Shown in pieces: positions 16,795-24,888 of a DNA stretch of 64,000 nucleotides (the first letter of the stretch is position 1; each line of letters opens with the position of its first letter). The position numbers and the translations under genes are program-made. The stretch is from Marinobacterium iners DSM 11526 (GTDB taxonomy: Bacteria; Pseudomonadota; Gammaproteobacteria; Pseudomonadales; Balneatricaceae), in assembly GCF_900107855.1 (NCBI RefSeq), contig NZ_FNRJ01000001.1, positions 124,001-188,000 of the forward strand, written 5' to 3'. The notes under the pieces are model-generated. The model was not told where the DNA came from, did no database searches, and saw nothing but the letters and a program-made list of their open reading frames with translations.

Positions 16795-17687
16795 GTATTC
16801 TGCTGTTCAATCCTGATTCCGACCCGGCACTGGCATCACAACTGGCTCGACTGCTGGATGCGCAGGCGGGGGTACTGGAACAACGCCGCTTCCCCGACGG
16901 CGAAAGCTATCTGCGGGTACACACCGAATGCAAGGGACGCCGATGTGTCATCCTCTGCAACCTGTTTCACCCTGACGAGCGGCTGCTGCGACTGCTGTTC
17001 CTGGCGGACACTCTGCGCGAGATGGGGGCGTCCGAGGTAGGTCTGGTCACCCCCTATCTGGCCTATATGCGACAGGACAAGCGCTTCAAACCGGGCGAGT
17101 GTGTCAGCTCCCGCCCCTTTGCCCGATTGTTGTCAGAGGCCTTCGATTATCTGGTGACCGTGGATCCGCACCTGCACCGCTATCACTCATTGGACGAGAT
17201 CTATACCATCCCGTCCCGCGTGGTTCAGGCCGCCCCATTGATTGCACACTGGATCGGTCAGCATATCCGCGACCCTTTGCTTATCGGTCCCGACAGTGAA
17301 AGCGAACAATGGGTATCCCATGTAGCCGGTCTTGCCGGAGTACCGTTCCAGATTCTGCAGAAGGAACGCCGTGGTGACTATGATGTCAGCATCTCGCTGC
17401 CGGATCTTGAACAGGGGCAGCAATGCACTCCGGTACTGGTGGATGACATCATATCCAGCGGTCGTACCATGCTGGAAACCCTGAGCCACCTGCAGTCTGC
17501 CGGCCTGCCCAGAGCGACCATCATCGGCGTACACGGCATCTTTGCCGGCGACGCCTATACACGCCTGACTCAGATTGCCGATGTGGTCACGACCGCCTGC
17601 ATCCCGCACCTGAGCAACCAGATCGATATCGCCCCCCCCATCGCCGAGGCGGTGCGCGAGCTGATGCAACAACGTGACACTGACTGA
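16791..17687 (+). CDS. Divergent ribose-phosphate pyrophosphokinase-like protein
   Basis: A 298-residue member of the PRPP synthetase family. It keeps FPDGESYLR (35-43), YMRQDKRFKPGE (the YxRQDR ATP-binding loop), and the PRPP-binding loop VLVDDIISSGRTM. It differs from housekeeping Prs in that loop (SSGRT where TGGT is usual) and in the IGPDSESEQWV segment, where Prs has a glycine-rich PD.GG pattern. It is therefore probably not the essential Prs. Overlap with the phosphorylase gene suggests it acts on a phosphorylase product such as ribose 1-phosphate or ribose 1,5-bisphosphate. A GAGGAAG site lies inside the upstream gene. The downstream alkB-like gene overlaps its end by 14 bases. Confidence 0.8.
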   Translation: MSILLFNPDSDPALASQLARLLDAQAGVLEQRRFPDGESYLRVHTECKGRRCVILCNLFHPDERLLRLLFLADTLREMGASEVGLVTPYLAYMRQDKRFKPGECVSSRPFARLLSEAFDYLVTVDPHLHRYHSLDEIYTIPSRVVQAAPLIAHWIGQHIRDPLLIGPDSESEQWVSHVAGLAGVPFQILQKERRGDYDVSISLPDLEQGQQCTPVLVDDIISSGRTMLETLSHLQSAGLPRATIIGVHGIFAGDAYTRLTQIADVVTTACIPHLSNQIDIAPPIAEAVRELMQQRDTD

Positions 17688-18258
17688 ACTGTCACTGCCG
17701 GACGCCGAGTTGCACTACCTCCCGAGCTTCCTTGAGCGCAAGGAAGCTGATTGTCTGCTGCAACTGCTGCAGCAGCGGGTGAACTGGCGCCAGGATAGGA
17801 TCCGGCTGTTTGGCCGCGAACATCTGATTCCGCGCCTGCAGGCATTTCAGTCCGACCCCGGGATTCATTACACCTATTCGGGGCTGCGTCTGGCCGGCAG
17901 CGATTGGTTACCCACTCTGCGGCCACTGAAGCAGCGGCTGGAATCACTGTGCAGCCAGCCGTTCAACGCCCTGCTGCTGAACCTCTACCGCGATGGTCAG
18001 GATGCCATGGGCTGGCATGCAGACAACGAGCCCGAACTGGGCCCCAACCCGCTGATCGCATCCATCAGCCTGGGTGCCGAACGCCGCTTCAGACTGCGCC
18101 ACAATACCCATCGCGAGACTCACACTCTAATACTGGAACACGGTTCGCTGCTGCTGATGGCCGGCCCTACCCAGCACCACTGGCAGCATTGCCTGCCACG
18201 CAGCCGGCGTTGCCGCGAACCGCGCATCAACCTGACCTTTCGCCTGATCCATGTATAA
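17674..18258 (+). CDS. AlkB-like Fe(II)/2-oxoglutarate dioxygenase (ALKBH2/3 type)
   Basis: The 194-residue protein is a DNA-repair-type AlkB oxygenase that should remove N1-methyladenine and N3-methylcytosine by oxidative demethylation. Iron ligands are visible: His115 and Asp117 in GWHADNE and His172 in HWQHCLP. The 2-oxoglutarate-binding pair is Arg184 and Arg190 in EPRINLTFR. NLYRDGQDAMGWH and SLGAERRFRLRH are typical of the short ALKBH2/3-like branch and not of E. coli AlkB. Translation starts at a GTG (17674) inside the previous gene. It is co-transcribed with the phosphorylase pair, a link that may be only organisational. Confidence 0.9.
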   Translation: MTLTELSLPDAELHYLPSFLERKEADCLLQLLQQRVNWRQDRIRLFGREHLIPRLQAFQSDPGIHYTYSGLRLAGSDWLPTLRPLKQRLESLCSQPFNALLLNLYRDGQDAMGWHADNEPELGPNPLIASISLGAERRFRLRHNTHRETHTLILEHGSLLLMAGPTQHHWQHCLPRSRRCREPRINLTFRLIHV

Positions 18259-18288
18259 TCCTGCCACGCATCTTTTGGGAGAAACGCC

Positions 18289-19026
18289 ATGAACCCGACG
18301 ATTGAACTACTCAATGCTCACCGCTCCATCCGCAAATTCACTTCGGAGCCTGTCGATCAGGCCACGGTGGAAACATTGATCAAGGCCGGACAGGCGGCTG
18401 CCACGTCCAGCTTCATTCAGGCCTGCACCGTTATTCAAGTTTCTCAGGGGGAGAAGCGCAACGCACTGGCCGAGATGGCCGGGAATCAGGCCTATGTAGC
18501 CGAAGCGCCTCTGTTTCTGGTGTTCTGTGCTGACATGAAGCGGCACCAATTGGCCTGCTCAATGCACGAAGCCGAGATGCAGTCCGGTTATACCGAGCAA
18601 TTCCTGACCGCTTCACTGGACTGTGCCCTGTTTGCACAAAATATCACCGTTGCAGCCGAGTCACTTGGGCTTGGCAGTGTTTATATTGGCGGCCTGCGCA
18701 ACAGGATTGCAGATGTGGCCGAATTGCTGGAGTTGCCTGAACTGGTCTATCCGGTATTTGGTCTGTGCCTGGGCAAACCCGATCAGAACCCGGAAGTCAA
18801 ACCACGCCTTCCCCTGTCAGTGGTGCTTAAACAGGACCGCTACGATGACAGTCAGGACGAGGCTGTCATCCGTGACTATGACGAGACGGTACGCGAGTAC
18901 TATCGCACCCGTACCGGCGGCAACAAGGAGATGAGTTGGAGTGAGCAGATTTCCGGCATGCTGGTAAAGGAAGCACGACCACACATGTTGCCCTTCCTGC
19001 AATCCCGGGGGTTTATCAAGCGCTGA
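18289..19026 (+). CDS. nfsA: Oxygen-insensitive NADPH nitroreductase NfsA
   Basis: A 245-residue flavoprotein of the NfsA/FRP family that reduces nitroaromatics and quinones by two electrons using NADPH and FMN. The N-terminal HRSIRKFTSEPVD (FMN-binding arginine and serine), the SSSFIQA-like segment TSSFIQAC, the central LGLGSVYIGGLRN and the C-terminal DYDETVREYYRTRT are all typical. Length matches the family (about 240). A GGGAG site precedes the ATG by about eight bases. It follows the alkB-like gene by 30 bases on the same strand and could be read from the same transcript. Confidence 0.92.
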   Translation: MNPTIELLNAHRSIRKFTSEPVDQATVETLIKAGQAAATSSFIQACTVIQVSQGEKRNALAEMAGNQAYVAEAPLFLVFCADMKRHQLACSMHEAEMQSGYTEQFLTASLDCALFAQNITVAAESLGLGSVYIGGLRNRIADVAELLELPELVYPVFGLCLGKPDQNPEVKPRLPLSVVLKQDRYDDSQDEAVIRDYDETVREYYRTRTGGNKEMSWSEQISGMLVKEARPHMLPFLQSRGFIKR

Positions 19027-19082
19027 TTTTTTGCCTGCTGCCCGTGCAGGCTGATTCTGGCTCGTCTATGCTGAACGCAGGT

Positions 19083-19107
19083 GCCCGCCGCAACCGAAAC
19101 GGCGGGC
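19083..19107 (+). terminator. Stem-loop downstream of nfsA
   Basis: An eight-base GC-rich stem (GCCCGCCG at 19083-19090 with CGGCGGGC at 19100-19107) lies 57 bases after the nfsA stop. The tail is only weakly T-rich, so it may be a terminator or an mRNA-stabilising hairpin before the next gene. Confidence 0.35.
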
Positions 19108-19138
19108 TCTGTCGAGTTTCAGCCTGAGGAGCGTCACC

Positions 19139-19462
19139 ATGCCCGGCAACCATATCGACACACTGCTGCAGCAGCTTGAACATGAATCCCATCGCCGTTC
19201 CCGTTTGCAGACCATCACCTTGCCGATCGAACAGGAAGATCTGGTTCGTCTGCAGGCACTGGCGGAAGTGTACGGCATGGATATTACTGAGCTGACACCT
19301 GTCCTTCTGCACACGATTCTGACCGACATCGAAGCCCATATGCCGTACAAACCCGGCAAAAAGGTGATTCGGGTGGAGGATGACGAGCCCATTTATGAAG
19401 ATGTGGGCCCAACCCCCCGTTACCTTGCCGCCAAACGCAAACACGAGAAAGTGTGCGCCTGA
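19139..19462 (+). CDS. Small conserved protein (often labelled type 1 pili tip component)
   Basis: The 107-residue protein resembles a small family found in Pseudomonas and relatives, which databases often name type 1 pili tip component without evidence that I know of. The pattern is an N-terminal helix, RLQALAEVYGMDITELTPVLLHTILTDIEAHMPY (residues 37-70, ribbon-helix-helix-like) and a conserved tail VIRVEDDEPIYEDVGPTPRYLA. It has no signal peptide and no membrane segment, so a pilus role is unlikely. A CTGAGGAG site precedes the ATG. I would call it a conserved hypothetical cytosolic protein, possibly a DNA-binding regulator. Confidence 0.65.
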   Translation: MPGNHIDTLLQQLEHESHRRSRLQTITLPIEQEDLVRLQALAEVYGMDITELTPVLLHTILTDIEAHMPYKPGKKVIRVEDDEPIYEDVGPTPRYLAAKRKHEKVCA

Positions 19463-19524
19463 GCTTGTCAGGACCGAGTGGCTGGCAGACAATTGTTATC
19501 CTGTAACACTGACAGGACTCTCTT

Positions 19525-20547
19525 GTGCCCGCACAGCCACTTCGCTCCGTTCCAACCAACATCATCACCGGGTTTCTCGGCAGCGGCAAAACCACTGCCA
19601 TCAACCACCTGCTGAGCCTCAAGCCCCCCTCCGAACGCTGGGCCGTTTTGATCAACGAATTTGGCCAGATCGGTGTCGACGCCAGTTTGGTGACCCACTC
19701 CGATGGCGTTGAGCTGCGTGAACTGGCGGGCGGTTGCCTCTGCTGCGCACTGGGTCCAAGCCTGCCGATCACCCTGGCAACACTTCTGCGCAAGGCAAGG
19801 CCGGACCGGCTACTGATCGAGCCCACGGGACTTGGTCACCCTGCCCGTATCGTCGATACTTTGCAGAGCGCACAGTTTGCAGACGTACTCGATCTGCGCA
19901 GCATCATTTGCATGCTTGACCCAGCTGTTCTGACACAGCCCGAGGTAATGCAGCAGCCGGGGTTTCTGGATCAACTCAACCTGTCCGATGTCATTGTCCT
20001 GAACCGCATCGATCTGGCGGAATCCAACCTGACGCGGGAAGCACTGGAACTGTCTCAACACATGTTCCCACCCAAGCAGGGAGTCTTCAGGGTTGATAGA
20101 GGACAGCTGGACCTCGCCTGGCTCGATCTGGTTCACGATGGTCAGCTCAGCGCACAGTTTCCCGAGGCGCATGCCGAGTCCGCGAAAGCCAGTCCACTAA
20201 TGGCACCGGTAATATCACGGCCGGAACAGTCACCACAGCCACGGCAGCCATTATTCAAGCAAGGACAGGCCGAGGGCTATTTCAGTTATGGCTGGGTTTT
20301 TACGGCAGCTGACCGCTTCGATTACAGAGCCATCCAAACGTTTCTCGATAGTGTGAGCGAGGCCATCCGAATCAAGGCTGCACTGGGGATCGGTCATACA
20401 TGGGTGGGGTACAACCGCAATCGCGGGGATAAAGCAGCAGAAGTCAGTGAGCTGGCCTGGCGCCGAGACTCACGTATCGAAATACTCGCCGACCGTCAGA
20501 TCGACAGTGCCGAGCTGGAAAAACACCTGTTGGCTTGTCTGCAATAG
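19525..20547 (+). CDS. COG0523 (CobW/ZnuG-type) metal-chaperone GTPase
   Basis: A 340-residue G3E-family GTPase. It has Walker A GFLGSGKT (16-23), the metal-binding CLCC motif (71-74) inside GGCLCCALG, and the guanine-specificity loop NRID where NKxD is usual. The C-terminal CobW_C domain spans about 255-335. Such proteins deliver Zn2+, Co2+ or other metals to client enzymes in a GTP-dependent way. Translation starts at a GTG (19525) with a short upstream purine-rich site. The C-terminal half has an odd proline- and glutamine-rich linker (about 220-245). No Zur site was seen upstream, so the metal is undecided. Confidence 0.85.
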   Translation: MPAQPLRSVPTNIITGFLGSGKTTAINHLLSLKPPSERWAVLINEFGQIGVDASLVTHSDGVELRELAGGCLCCALGPSLPITLATLLRKARPDRLLIEPTGLGHPARIVDTLQSAQFADVLDLRSIICMLDPAVLTQPEVMQQPGFLDQLNLSDVIVLNRIDLAESNLTREALELSQHMFPPKQGVFRVDRGQLDLAWLDLVHDGQLSAQFPEAHAESAKASPLMAPVISRPEQSPQPRQPLFKQGQAEGYFSYGWVFTAADRFDYRAIQTFLDSVSEAIRIKAALGIGHTWVGYNRNRGDKAAEVSELAWRRDSRIEILADRQIDSAELEKHLLACLQ

Positions 20548-20551
20548 ACAG

Positions 20552-20574
20552 CAGGGCGGGACCAGCCCGCCCTG
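20552..20574. terminator. Terminator between convergent COG0523 and dctM genes
   Basis: A nine-base GC-rich stem (CAGGGCGGG at 20552-20560 with CCCGCCCTG at 20566-20574) with a five-base loop lies five bases after the GTPase stop and just before the end of the convergent TRAP permease gene. The following plus-strand sequence is moderately T-rich. Confidence 0.6.
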
Positions 20575-20580
20575 TCAGTT

Positions 20581-21933
20581 TCAACTCAGTCCCGGTAACC
20601 AGAGCACGATCGACGGGAACATAATGCACAGTGCCAGACCGGCCAGCTGCAGCAGTACAAACGGGATGATTGAACGGTAGATGGTACCGATACTCACATC
20701 CCCCCGCGTGATGCCCTTGAGATAGAACAGCGCGTAGCCAAAGGGCGGCGTCAAAAAGCTGGTCTGCAAATTAATCGCCACCAGGATCGCAAACCATACC
20801 ATCAGCGCACTACCGTTAAGCCCCTCAAATTCGAGCCCGGCGACCACCGGCAGCAGCAACGGCAGAATCACGAAACTGATCTCGATCCATTCCAGGAAAA
20901 AACCCAGCAGGAAGATCAGTCCCATCAACAGTAACAGCAAACCGTACGGCCCAAGCCCTGTCCCGGTGATCAGCTCCTCAATCATGTCTGCACCGCCGAG
21001 GCGCTTGAACACCACACTAAAACAGGTGGCACCAATCACCACGAACAGGATCATAGCCGAGGTTTTTGAGGTAGAACGACATACGTGGCGCAGCGTATTC
21101 ATGTTCAGCTGTCGCAGAAAGAGAGCGAGCAGCATGGAGCCGGCCGCCCCAATGGCAGCGGCTTCCGTCGGTGTCGCAATGCCCGCCATAATCGAACCCA
21201 GTACCGCCACGATCAGCACAACGGGACCCAACAAGTCACGCAAAAGTGCCAACCCAAGCGGGGACTGATCTTCTGACAAGTGCGCTTCGCCTCCCTCACG
21301 GGCCAACGGAGCCCAATCCGGGCGAAAGTACGCAGCCGACAGCAGGTAAAGCGTATAGAGTCCGCCCAGCATCAGCCCGGGAACCAGAGCGGCCTTGAAC
21401 AGGTCGCCAACTGAAATGTTCATGATGGAACCCATCAGCACCAGCATGATCGATGGCGGGATCAGAATACCCAGGGTACCGGACGCCGCCACCACACCGT
21501 ATGCCATTTCAGGTTTGTAGCCCTGCTTCAGCATCACCGGTAGCGCCAGCAGCCCCAGCATCACAACCGAGGCTCCGATAATGCCGGTGCTCGCGGCCAT
21601 CACAACCCCGAGCAGTGCCACCGATACAGCGAGACCGCCACGCACGTTACCGAACAGCCGCTGCAGCGTCAGCAGGAGGTTTTTGGCCACCCCGGAACGC
21701 TCCAGCATCAGTCCCATAAAGACGAACAGCGGAATGGCAATCAATAGCCAGTTCTCAATCACGCCACCAAAAATGCGGGAAGCAACCGTTCCCAGAAACG
21801 GCAACGGAATATCGCCAATGAAGGCGAACAGAATACCCAGCCCCCCCAGCAGAAACGCAACAGGGTAGCCACTGAAAATCCCCACCAGCAGCGCCACAAT
21901 CATGGCGATGGCCAGGCCATATTCATCCAGCAT
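20581..21933 (-). CDS. dctM: TRAP transporter large permease subunit (DctM)
   Basis: A 450-residue membrane protein of the DctM family with about 12 hydrophobic segments. The typical core motifs are LLIAIPLFVFMGLMLERSG (about 64-82), GLLALPVMLKQGY, AASGTLGILIPPSIMLVLMG and LEFEGLNGSALMVWF. TRAP transporters use a sodium gradient and a periplasmic binding protein to import organic acids. The gene overlaps the small permease gene by 11 bases and ends the cluster at a terminator. With the small permease and the two binding-protein genes upstream it forms a complete transporter. The substrate is not decided by this subunit. Confidence 0.93.
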   Translation of the reverse strand: MLDEYGLAIAMIVALLVGIFSGYPVAFLLGGLGILFAFIGDIPLPFLGTVASRIFGGVIENWLLIAIPLFVFMGLMLERSGVAKNLLLTLQRLFGNVRGGLAVSVALLGVVMAASTGIIGASVVMLGLLALPVMLKQGYKPEMAYGVVAASGTLGILIPPSIMLVLMGSIMNISVGDLFKAALVPGLMLGGLYTLYLLSAAYFRPDWAPLAREGGEAHLSEDQSPLGLALLRDLLGPVVLIVAVLGSIMAGIATPTEAAAIGAAGSMLLALFLRQLNMNTLRHVCRSTSKTSAMILFVVIGATCFSVVFKRLGGADMIEELITGTGLGPYGLLLLLMGLIFLLGFFLEWIEISFVILPLLLPVVAGLEFEGLNGSALMVWFAILVAINLQTSFLTPPFGYALFYLKGITRGDVSIGTIYRSIIPFVLLQLAGLALCIMFPSIVLWLPGLS

Positions 21934-22573
21934 CAGAGCTCTCCTCTACATCACGTGCCGGGTCCATGATCCGTGCCAAACGGTCAAATATCTGCCCCAG
22001 CGCACCCAGCGCGAGCAACATGAGACCGGCCGGCAAGGCACCTTTGATCAGGTAACGATCCGTAAGCCCCCCATAGTTGGATTGCTCACCGGAGATAAAC
22101 GACATCTGCACCATGTGCCGTGACAGCCAAGCGACCAGAATGCAGAACGGCAACAGCATCAGGGTATGCCCCGCAATTTCCACCCAGTGTTGCGTGGTAC
22201 GGGACATGGAATGGTGCAGCATATCCACACGAACGTGCGTATCCGCATGCATGGCATAGCTGGCCCCGATCAGCGTTAACAAGCCGAACAGGTGCCACTG
22301 CATCTCGGTGACCGTGTTGATTGTCACGGCTTCCCCCAGCAGAAACACCTTACCATCCCAACGCATCAATTCATTGATGCCCATGGCGTTCATCACCACG
22401 GTAGTAAGCACAGCCACCATTACAGCCAGCACCAGCCAACTGCTGATCCGGCCGAGCCACCGCCCCACCCCGATCAGGGGGCAGGCGACGATTGAACACC
22501 AGCGGGCGCCCTGCAGGCGCCAGCCGGGTATAGGAGTATCAGTTTGATATCTGCTGGAGTTCATACCATTCAT
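21923..22573 (-). CDS. dctQ: TRAP transporter small permease subunit (DctQ)
   Basis: A 216-residue DctQ-type subunit with four predicted membrane helices (about 45-66, 85-108, 130-155 and 178-198) and the family blocks RWDGKVFLLGEA, HADTHVRVDMLHHSMS and W..IAGHTLMLLPF. It pairs with DctM in the inner membrane and helps receive the binding protein. The N-terminus overlaps the end of the binding-protein gene by 35 bases; a second in-frame ATG three codons later (22564) is an alternative start. The overlap on both sides indicates tight co-expression with the neighbouring transporter genes. Confidence 0.9.
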   Translation of the reverse strand: MNGMNSSRYQTDTPIPGWRLQGARWCSIVACPLIGVGRWLGRISSWLVLAVMVAVLTTVVMNAMGINELMRWDGKVFLLGEAVTINTVTEMQWHLFGLLTLIGASYAMHADTHVRVDMLHHSMSRTTQHWVEIAGHTLMLLPFCILVAWLSRHMVQMSFISGEQSNYGGLTDRYLIKGALPAGLMLLALGALGQIFDRLARIMDPARDVEESSDAG

Positions 22574-23579
22574 CTACCAGAGCAGAGTGCTGCATGAGCG
22601 ACTCGTAGGCTTGTTTGAATTCCGGGTTGCTGCGCATCTCTTCTTCCCGCACCTCATCCCAGCCTCTGCGAAGTTCCGTCAGGACAGGCTCGGGGAAGCG
22701 TTTTACGTTGACCCCTTTATCTCTAAGTTCCTGAAGTGCCTTGATCTGTGCCGGCAATACCTCATCAAATTCCTTCTGGATATTAGCCTTACACGCTGTT
22801 TCTATTCTTGCCTGTTGTGTCTCGGAGTAGCTGTCCCATACCCCCTGATTGATCAAGAGGGCGAGCCAGCCAGCCCCCTGCTGCCAACCCGGGAAGTAGT
22901 AGTTGCTGGCGATCTCATGCAGCCCCATTGACTGGTCAACGGCCGGGATTGAAAACTCCGCTGCGTCCACACGACCACGCTCAAGCGCCAGATAGACTTC
23001 CCCGCCCGGGATCAGCTGGGTTGTGGCGCCATACTTGTTAAGCACCTTGGCTCCCAAACCTGAAATCCGCATTGAGAGCCCCTTGAAGTCCTCGATACTA
23101 TTGATTTCCTTATTGAACCAGCCGCCAGGCTCCTGAGGCAAAAAGGAACAGGGCACAACCTTGACACCATATTTGTCCATTGAGTTCTGCAGCAGCTCAC
23201 GTCCTTCACCTGCTGCAGTCCATGAGAACACGGCTTCCGCAGATGGACTGAAAGGCAATGCGCCATACAGATTGGCTATCGGCAAGGTGCCGGCAAAATA
23301 GGCAATGCTGCTCCAGCCTGCCGGAATAGCTCCGGAGGAGACTGAGTTCAGAATTTCGAAGGGCGGCACCAGCTCACCCGGCTCATGGACTTTCAGCTTC
23401 AGCTCACCGCCACTGAGCAACTCAATCTGCTCGGCAACATTTTGTGCACTGGCACCAAACATGTTCCGAATTGAATAACCGCTGGCCACATCAAGCCTGG
23501 ACGGGCCTTCCGCCACCACCGACATGCTGACAGCCAAAACAGAAACGCCTAACGCAAAGGATTTAGTTTTATTATTCAT
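22539..23579 (-). CDS. dctP: TRAP transporter substrate-binding protein, second copy (DctP family)
   Basis: A roughly 346-residue periplasmic solute receptor. The ATG at 23579 is preferred over one 18 bases further up because an AGGA site lies ten bases before it and a normal signal peptide follows (cleaved near SVVAEG). The mature part has the DctP fold, with the LPFSPSAEA segment, LSMRISGLGAKVLNKYGA including the carboxylate-binding arginine, and YYFPGW. This GLG/FPGW pattern recalls, from memory, the 2-oxoacid-binding TakP group. It is closely similar to the protein encoded next door at 23760-24809. It lies directly before the small permease gene and overlaps it. Confidence 0.9.
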   Translation of the reverse strand: MNNKTKSFALGVSVLAVSMSVVAEGPSRLDVASGYSIRNMFGASAQNVAEQIELLSGGELKLKVHEPGELVPPFEILNSVSSGAIPAGWSSIAYFAGTLPIANLYGALPFSPSAEAVFSWTAAGEGRELLQNSMDKYGVKVVPCSFLPQEPGGWFNKEINSIEDFKGLSMRISGLGAKVLNKYGATTQLIPGGEVYLALERGRVDAAEFSIPAVDQSMGLHEIASNYYFPGWQQGAGWLALLINQGVWDSYSETQQARIETACKANIQKEFDEVLPAQIKALQELRDKGVNVKRFPEPVLTELRRGWDEVREEEMRSNPEFKQAYESLMQHSALVDEWYELQQISN

Positions 23580-23717
23580 GGTGTTAAGTCCTATCATTGG
23601 GTGTCAGACCAAACTATGACACTCATCAATAAGACGATATCCCTTATCTGCAACAACTGTCCCTCTACTGCACGCCGGCAGAGGCTGACGTGCAGAGTTC
23701 GAAGGCTGTGAGTTACT

Positions 23718-23750
23718 GACACGGGGCCGCCACCAAGGCGAACCCGTGTC
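23718..23750 (-). promoter_or_regulatory. Stable intercistronic hairpin between the two TRAP receptor genes
   Basis: GACACGGG (23718-23725) pairs with CCCGTGTC (23743-23750), and inner CGCC/GGCG bases extend the fold. It begins ten bases after the stop of the first receptor gene. No T tract follows in the direction of transcription, so it looks more like an mRNA-stabilising or attenuating hairpin than a strict terminator, of the sort that lets a binding protein be made in excess of its permease. Confidence 0.55.
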
Positions 23751-23759
23751 GATAGACGA

Positions 23760-24809
23760 TCAGCGAGGTATGGCCTGCAGCTCGTACCACTCATCAACCA
23801 GCTTGGTATGCTCCATCAACGATTCATAGGCTTTCTTGAACAACGGATTGTTTTTCATCTCTTCTTCGCGGACTTCATCCCATCCCTTGCGCAGTTCGGC
23901 CAGCACGGGTTCCGGGAAACGTTTTACTTCTATTCCCTTCTCTTCAAGCTTGCGAATGGTACGAATCTGCTCAGCCGGAGCTTCAGCCATGGCCCACTGC
24001 AGTGTTGCACGGCAGGCGGTTTCAAACTGGGCCTTGGTGTTTTCGTCGTACTGGTTCCAGACATCCTTGTTGATAATGAAAGAGAACCAGCTGGCTGACT
24101 GGTGCCAGCCCGGGAAGTAGTAGTATTTGGTAATCTCTTCAAAACCCATCAACTGATCAACCTGGGGTACCGAGAACTCGGAGGCATCGATACGGCCACG
24201 CTCAAGGGCGAGGTAGATTTCACCGCCCGGAATCAGCTGCGTGGATGCACCGTATTTGTTCAACACCTTGGCACCCAGCCCGGAAATACGGATACGCAGA
24301 CCATCGAAATCCTTGATATCGTTGATTTCCTTGTTGTACCAACCACCGGTTTCCTGCGGTGAAATAAAGCAGGGCAACACTTTCACGTTGTACTGGTCAT
24401 AGGCACTTTGCAGAATTTCGGTGCCCTCGCCGGCCCACATCCATGACATAAAGGCTTCAGGGCTTGGGCCAAATGGCAACGCGCCGTAGAGGTTGGTTAC
24501 CGGTACCGTACCGGCCCAATAGCCTATCCAATCCCAGCCGGCCGGTATGGCGCCTGAAGATACGGAATTGAAAACTTCAAAGGCCGGCACCAGATCACCG
24601 GGGTTGTGCACCTTCAGCTTAACCTTGCCTTCAGTCACCGTTTCCAGCTCCTTGGCAAAACGAACGGCACCCTCCCCAATGAAAATATTGGTGTTGAAGG
24701 TGTTCGCCACGTCCAGTTTGGCAGGGCCTGCCGCCTGCAGAGTGGTGGAAAGCGCAAGTGCTGCCACACCTGCGCCGATGGCGGTTGTCATGCGAGAGTA
24801 CTGACTCAT
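23760..24809 (-). CDS. dctP: TRAP transporter substrate-binding protein, first copy (DctP family)
   Basis: A 349-residue periplasmic receptor with a clear signal peptide (about 1-26, ending TTLQAAG). Mature features are the LPFGPSPEAFMSW segment, FDGLRIRISGLGAKVLNKYGAS with the arginine expected to grip a carboxylate, GGEIYLALERGRIDASEFS, and YYFPGWHQSASW. It is the paralogue of the receptor encoded at 22539-23579; long stretches are nearly identical. As the promoter-proximal transporter gene, it is probably the more highly expressed receptor. The neighbouring methylmalonate-semialdehyde dehydrogenase gene suggests a substrate that feeds valine, beta-alanine or branched-acid breakdown. The substrate is inference. 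Confidence 0.92.
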   Translation of the reverse strand: MSQYSRMTTAIGAGVAALALSTTLQAAGPAKLDVANTFNTNIFIGEGAVRFAKELETVTEGKVKLKVHNPGDLVPAFEVFNSVSSGAIPAGWDWIGYWAGTVPVTNLYGALPFGPSPEAFMSWMWAGEGTEILQSAYDQYNVKVLPCFISPQETGGWYNKEINDIKDFDGLRIRISGLGAKVLNKYGASTQLIPGGEIYLALERGRIDASEFSVPQVDQLMGFEEITKYYYFPGWHQSASWFSFIINKDVWNQYDENTKAQFETACRATLQWAMAEAPAEQIRTIRKLEEKGIEVKRFPEPVLAELRKGWDEVREEEMKNNPLFKKAYESLMEHTKLVDEWYELQAIPR

Positions 24810-24857
24810 GATTTCACTTCCTGTTGTTGTTATTACGTGGGTTGAAACCTGAATGTA

Positions 24858-24882
24858 TCGCTCCGGTGAAAAATCGGAGCGA
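24858..24882. promoter_or_regulatory. Inverted repeat between mmsA and the TRAP genes
   Basis: TCGCTCCG (24858-24865) and CGGAGCGA (24875-24882) form an eight-base perfect inverted repeat with a nine-base A-rich loop, seven bases after the mmsA stop. No T tract follows on the minus strand. It may be a weak terminator, an RNA-processing hairpin, or an operator for the transporter genes. Confidence 0.4.
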
Positions 24883-24888
24883 CTACAG

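Noticed and set aside
19032-19050. GCCTGC/GCAGGC hairpin after nfsA as a terminator
   Set aside because: The T run lies on the wrong side for the plus strand and only six pairs form; a better stem lies at 19083-19107.
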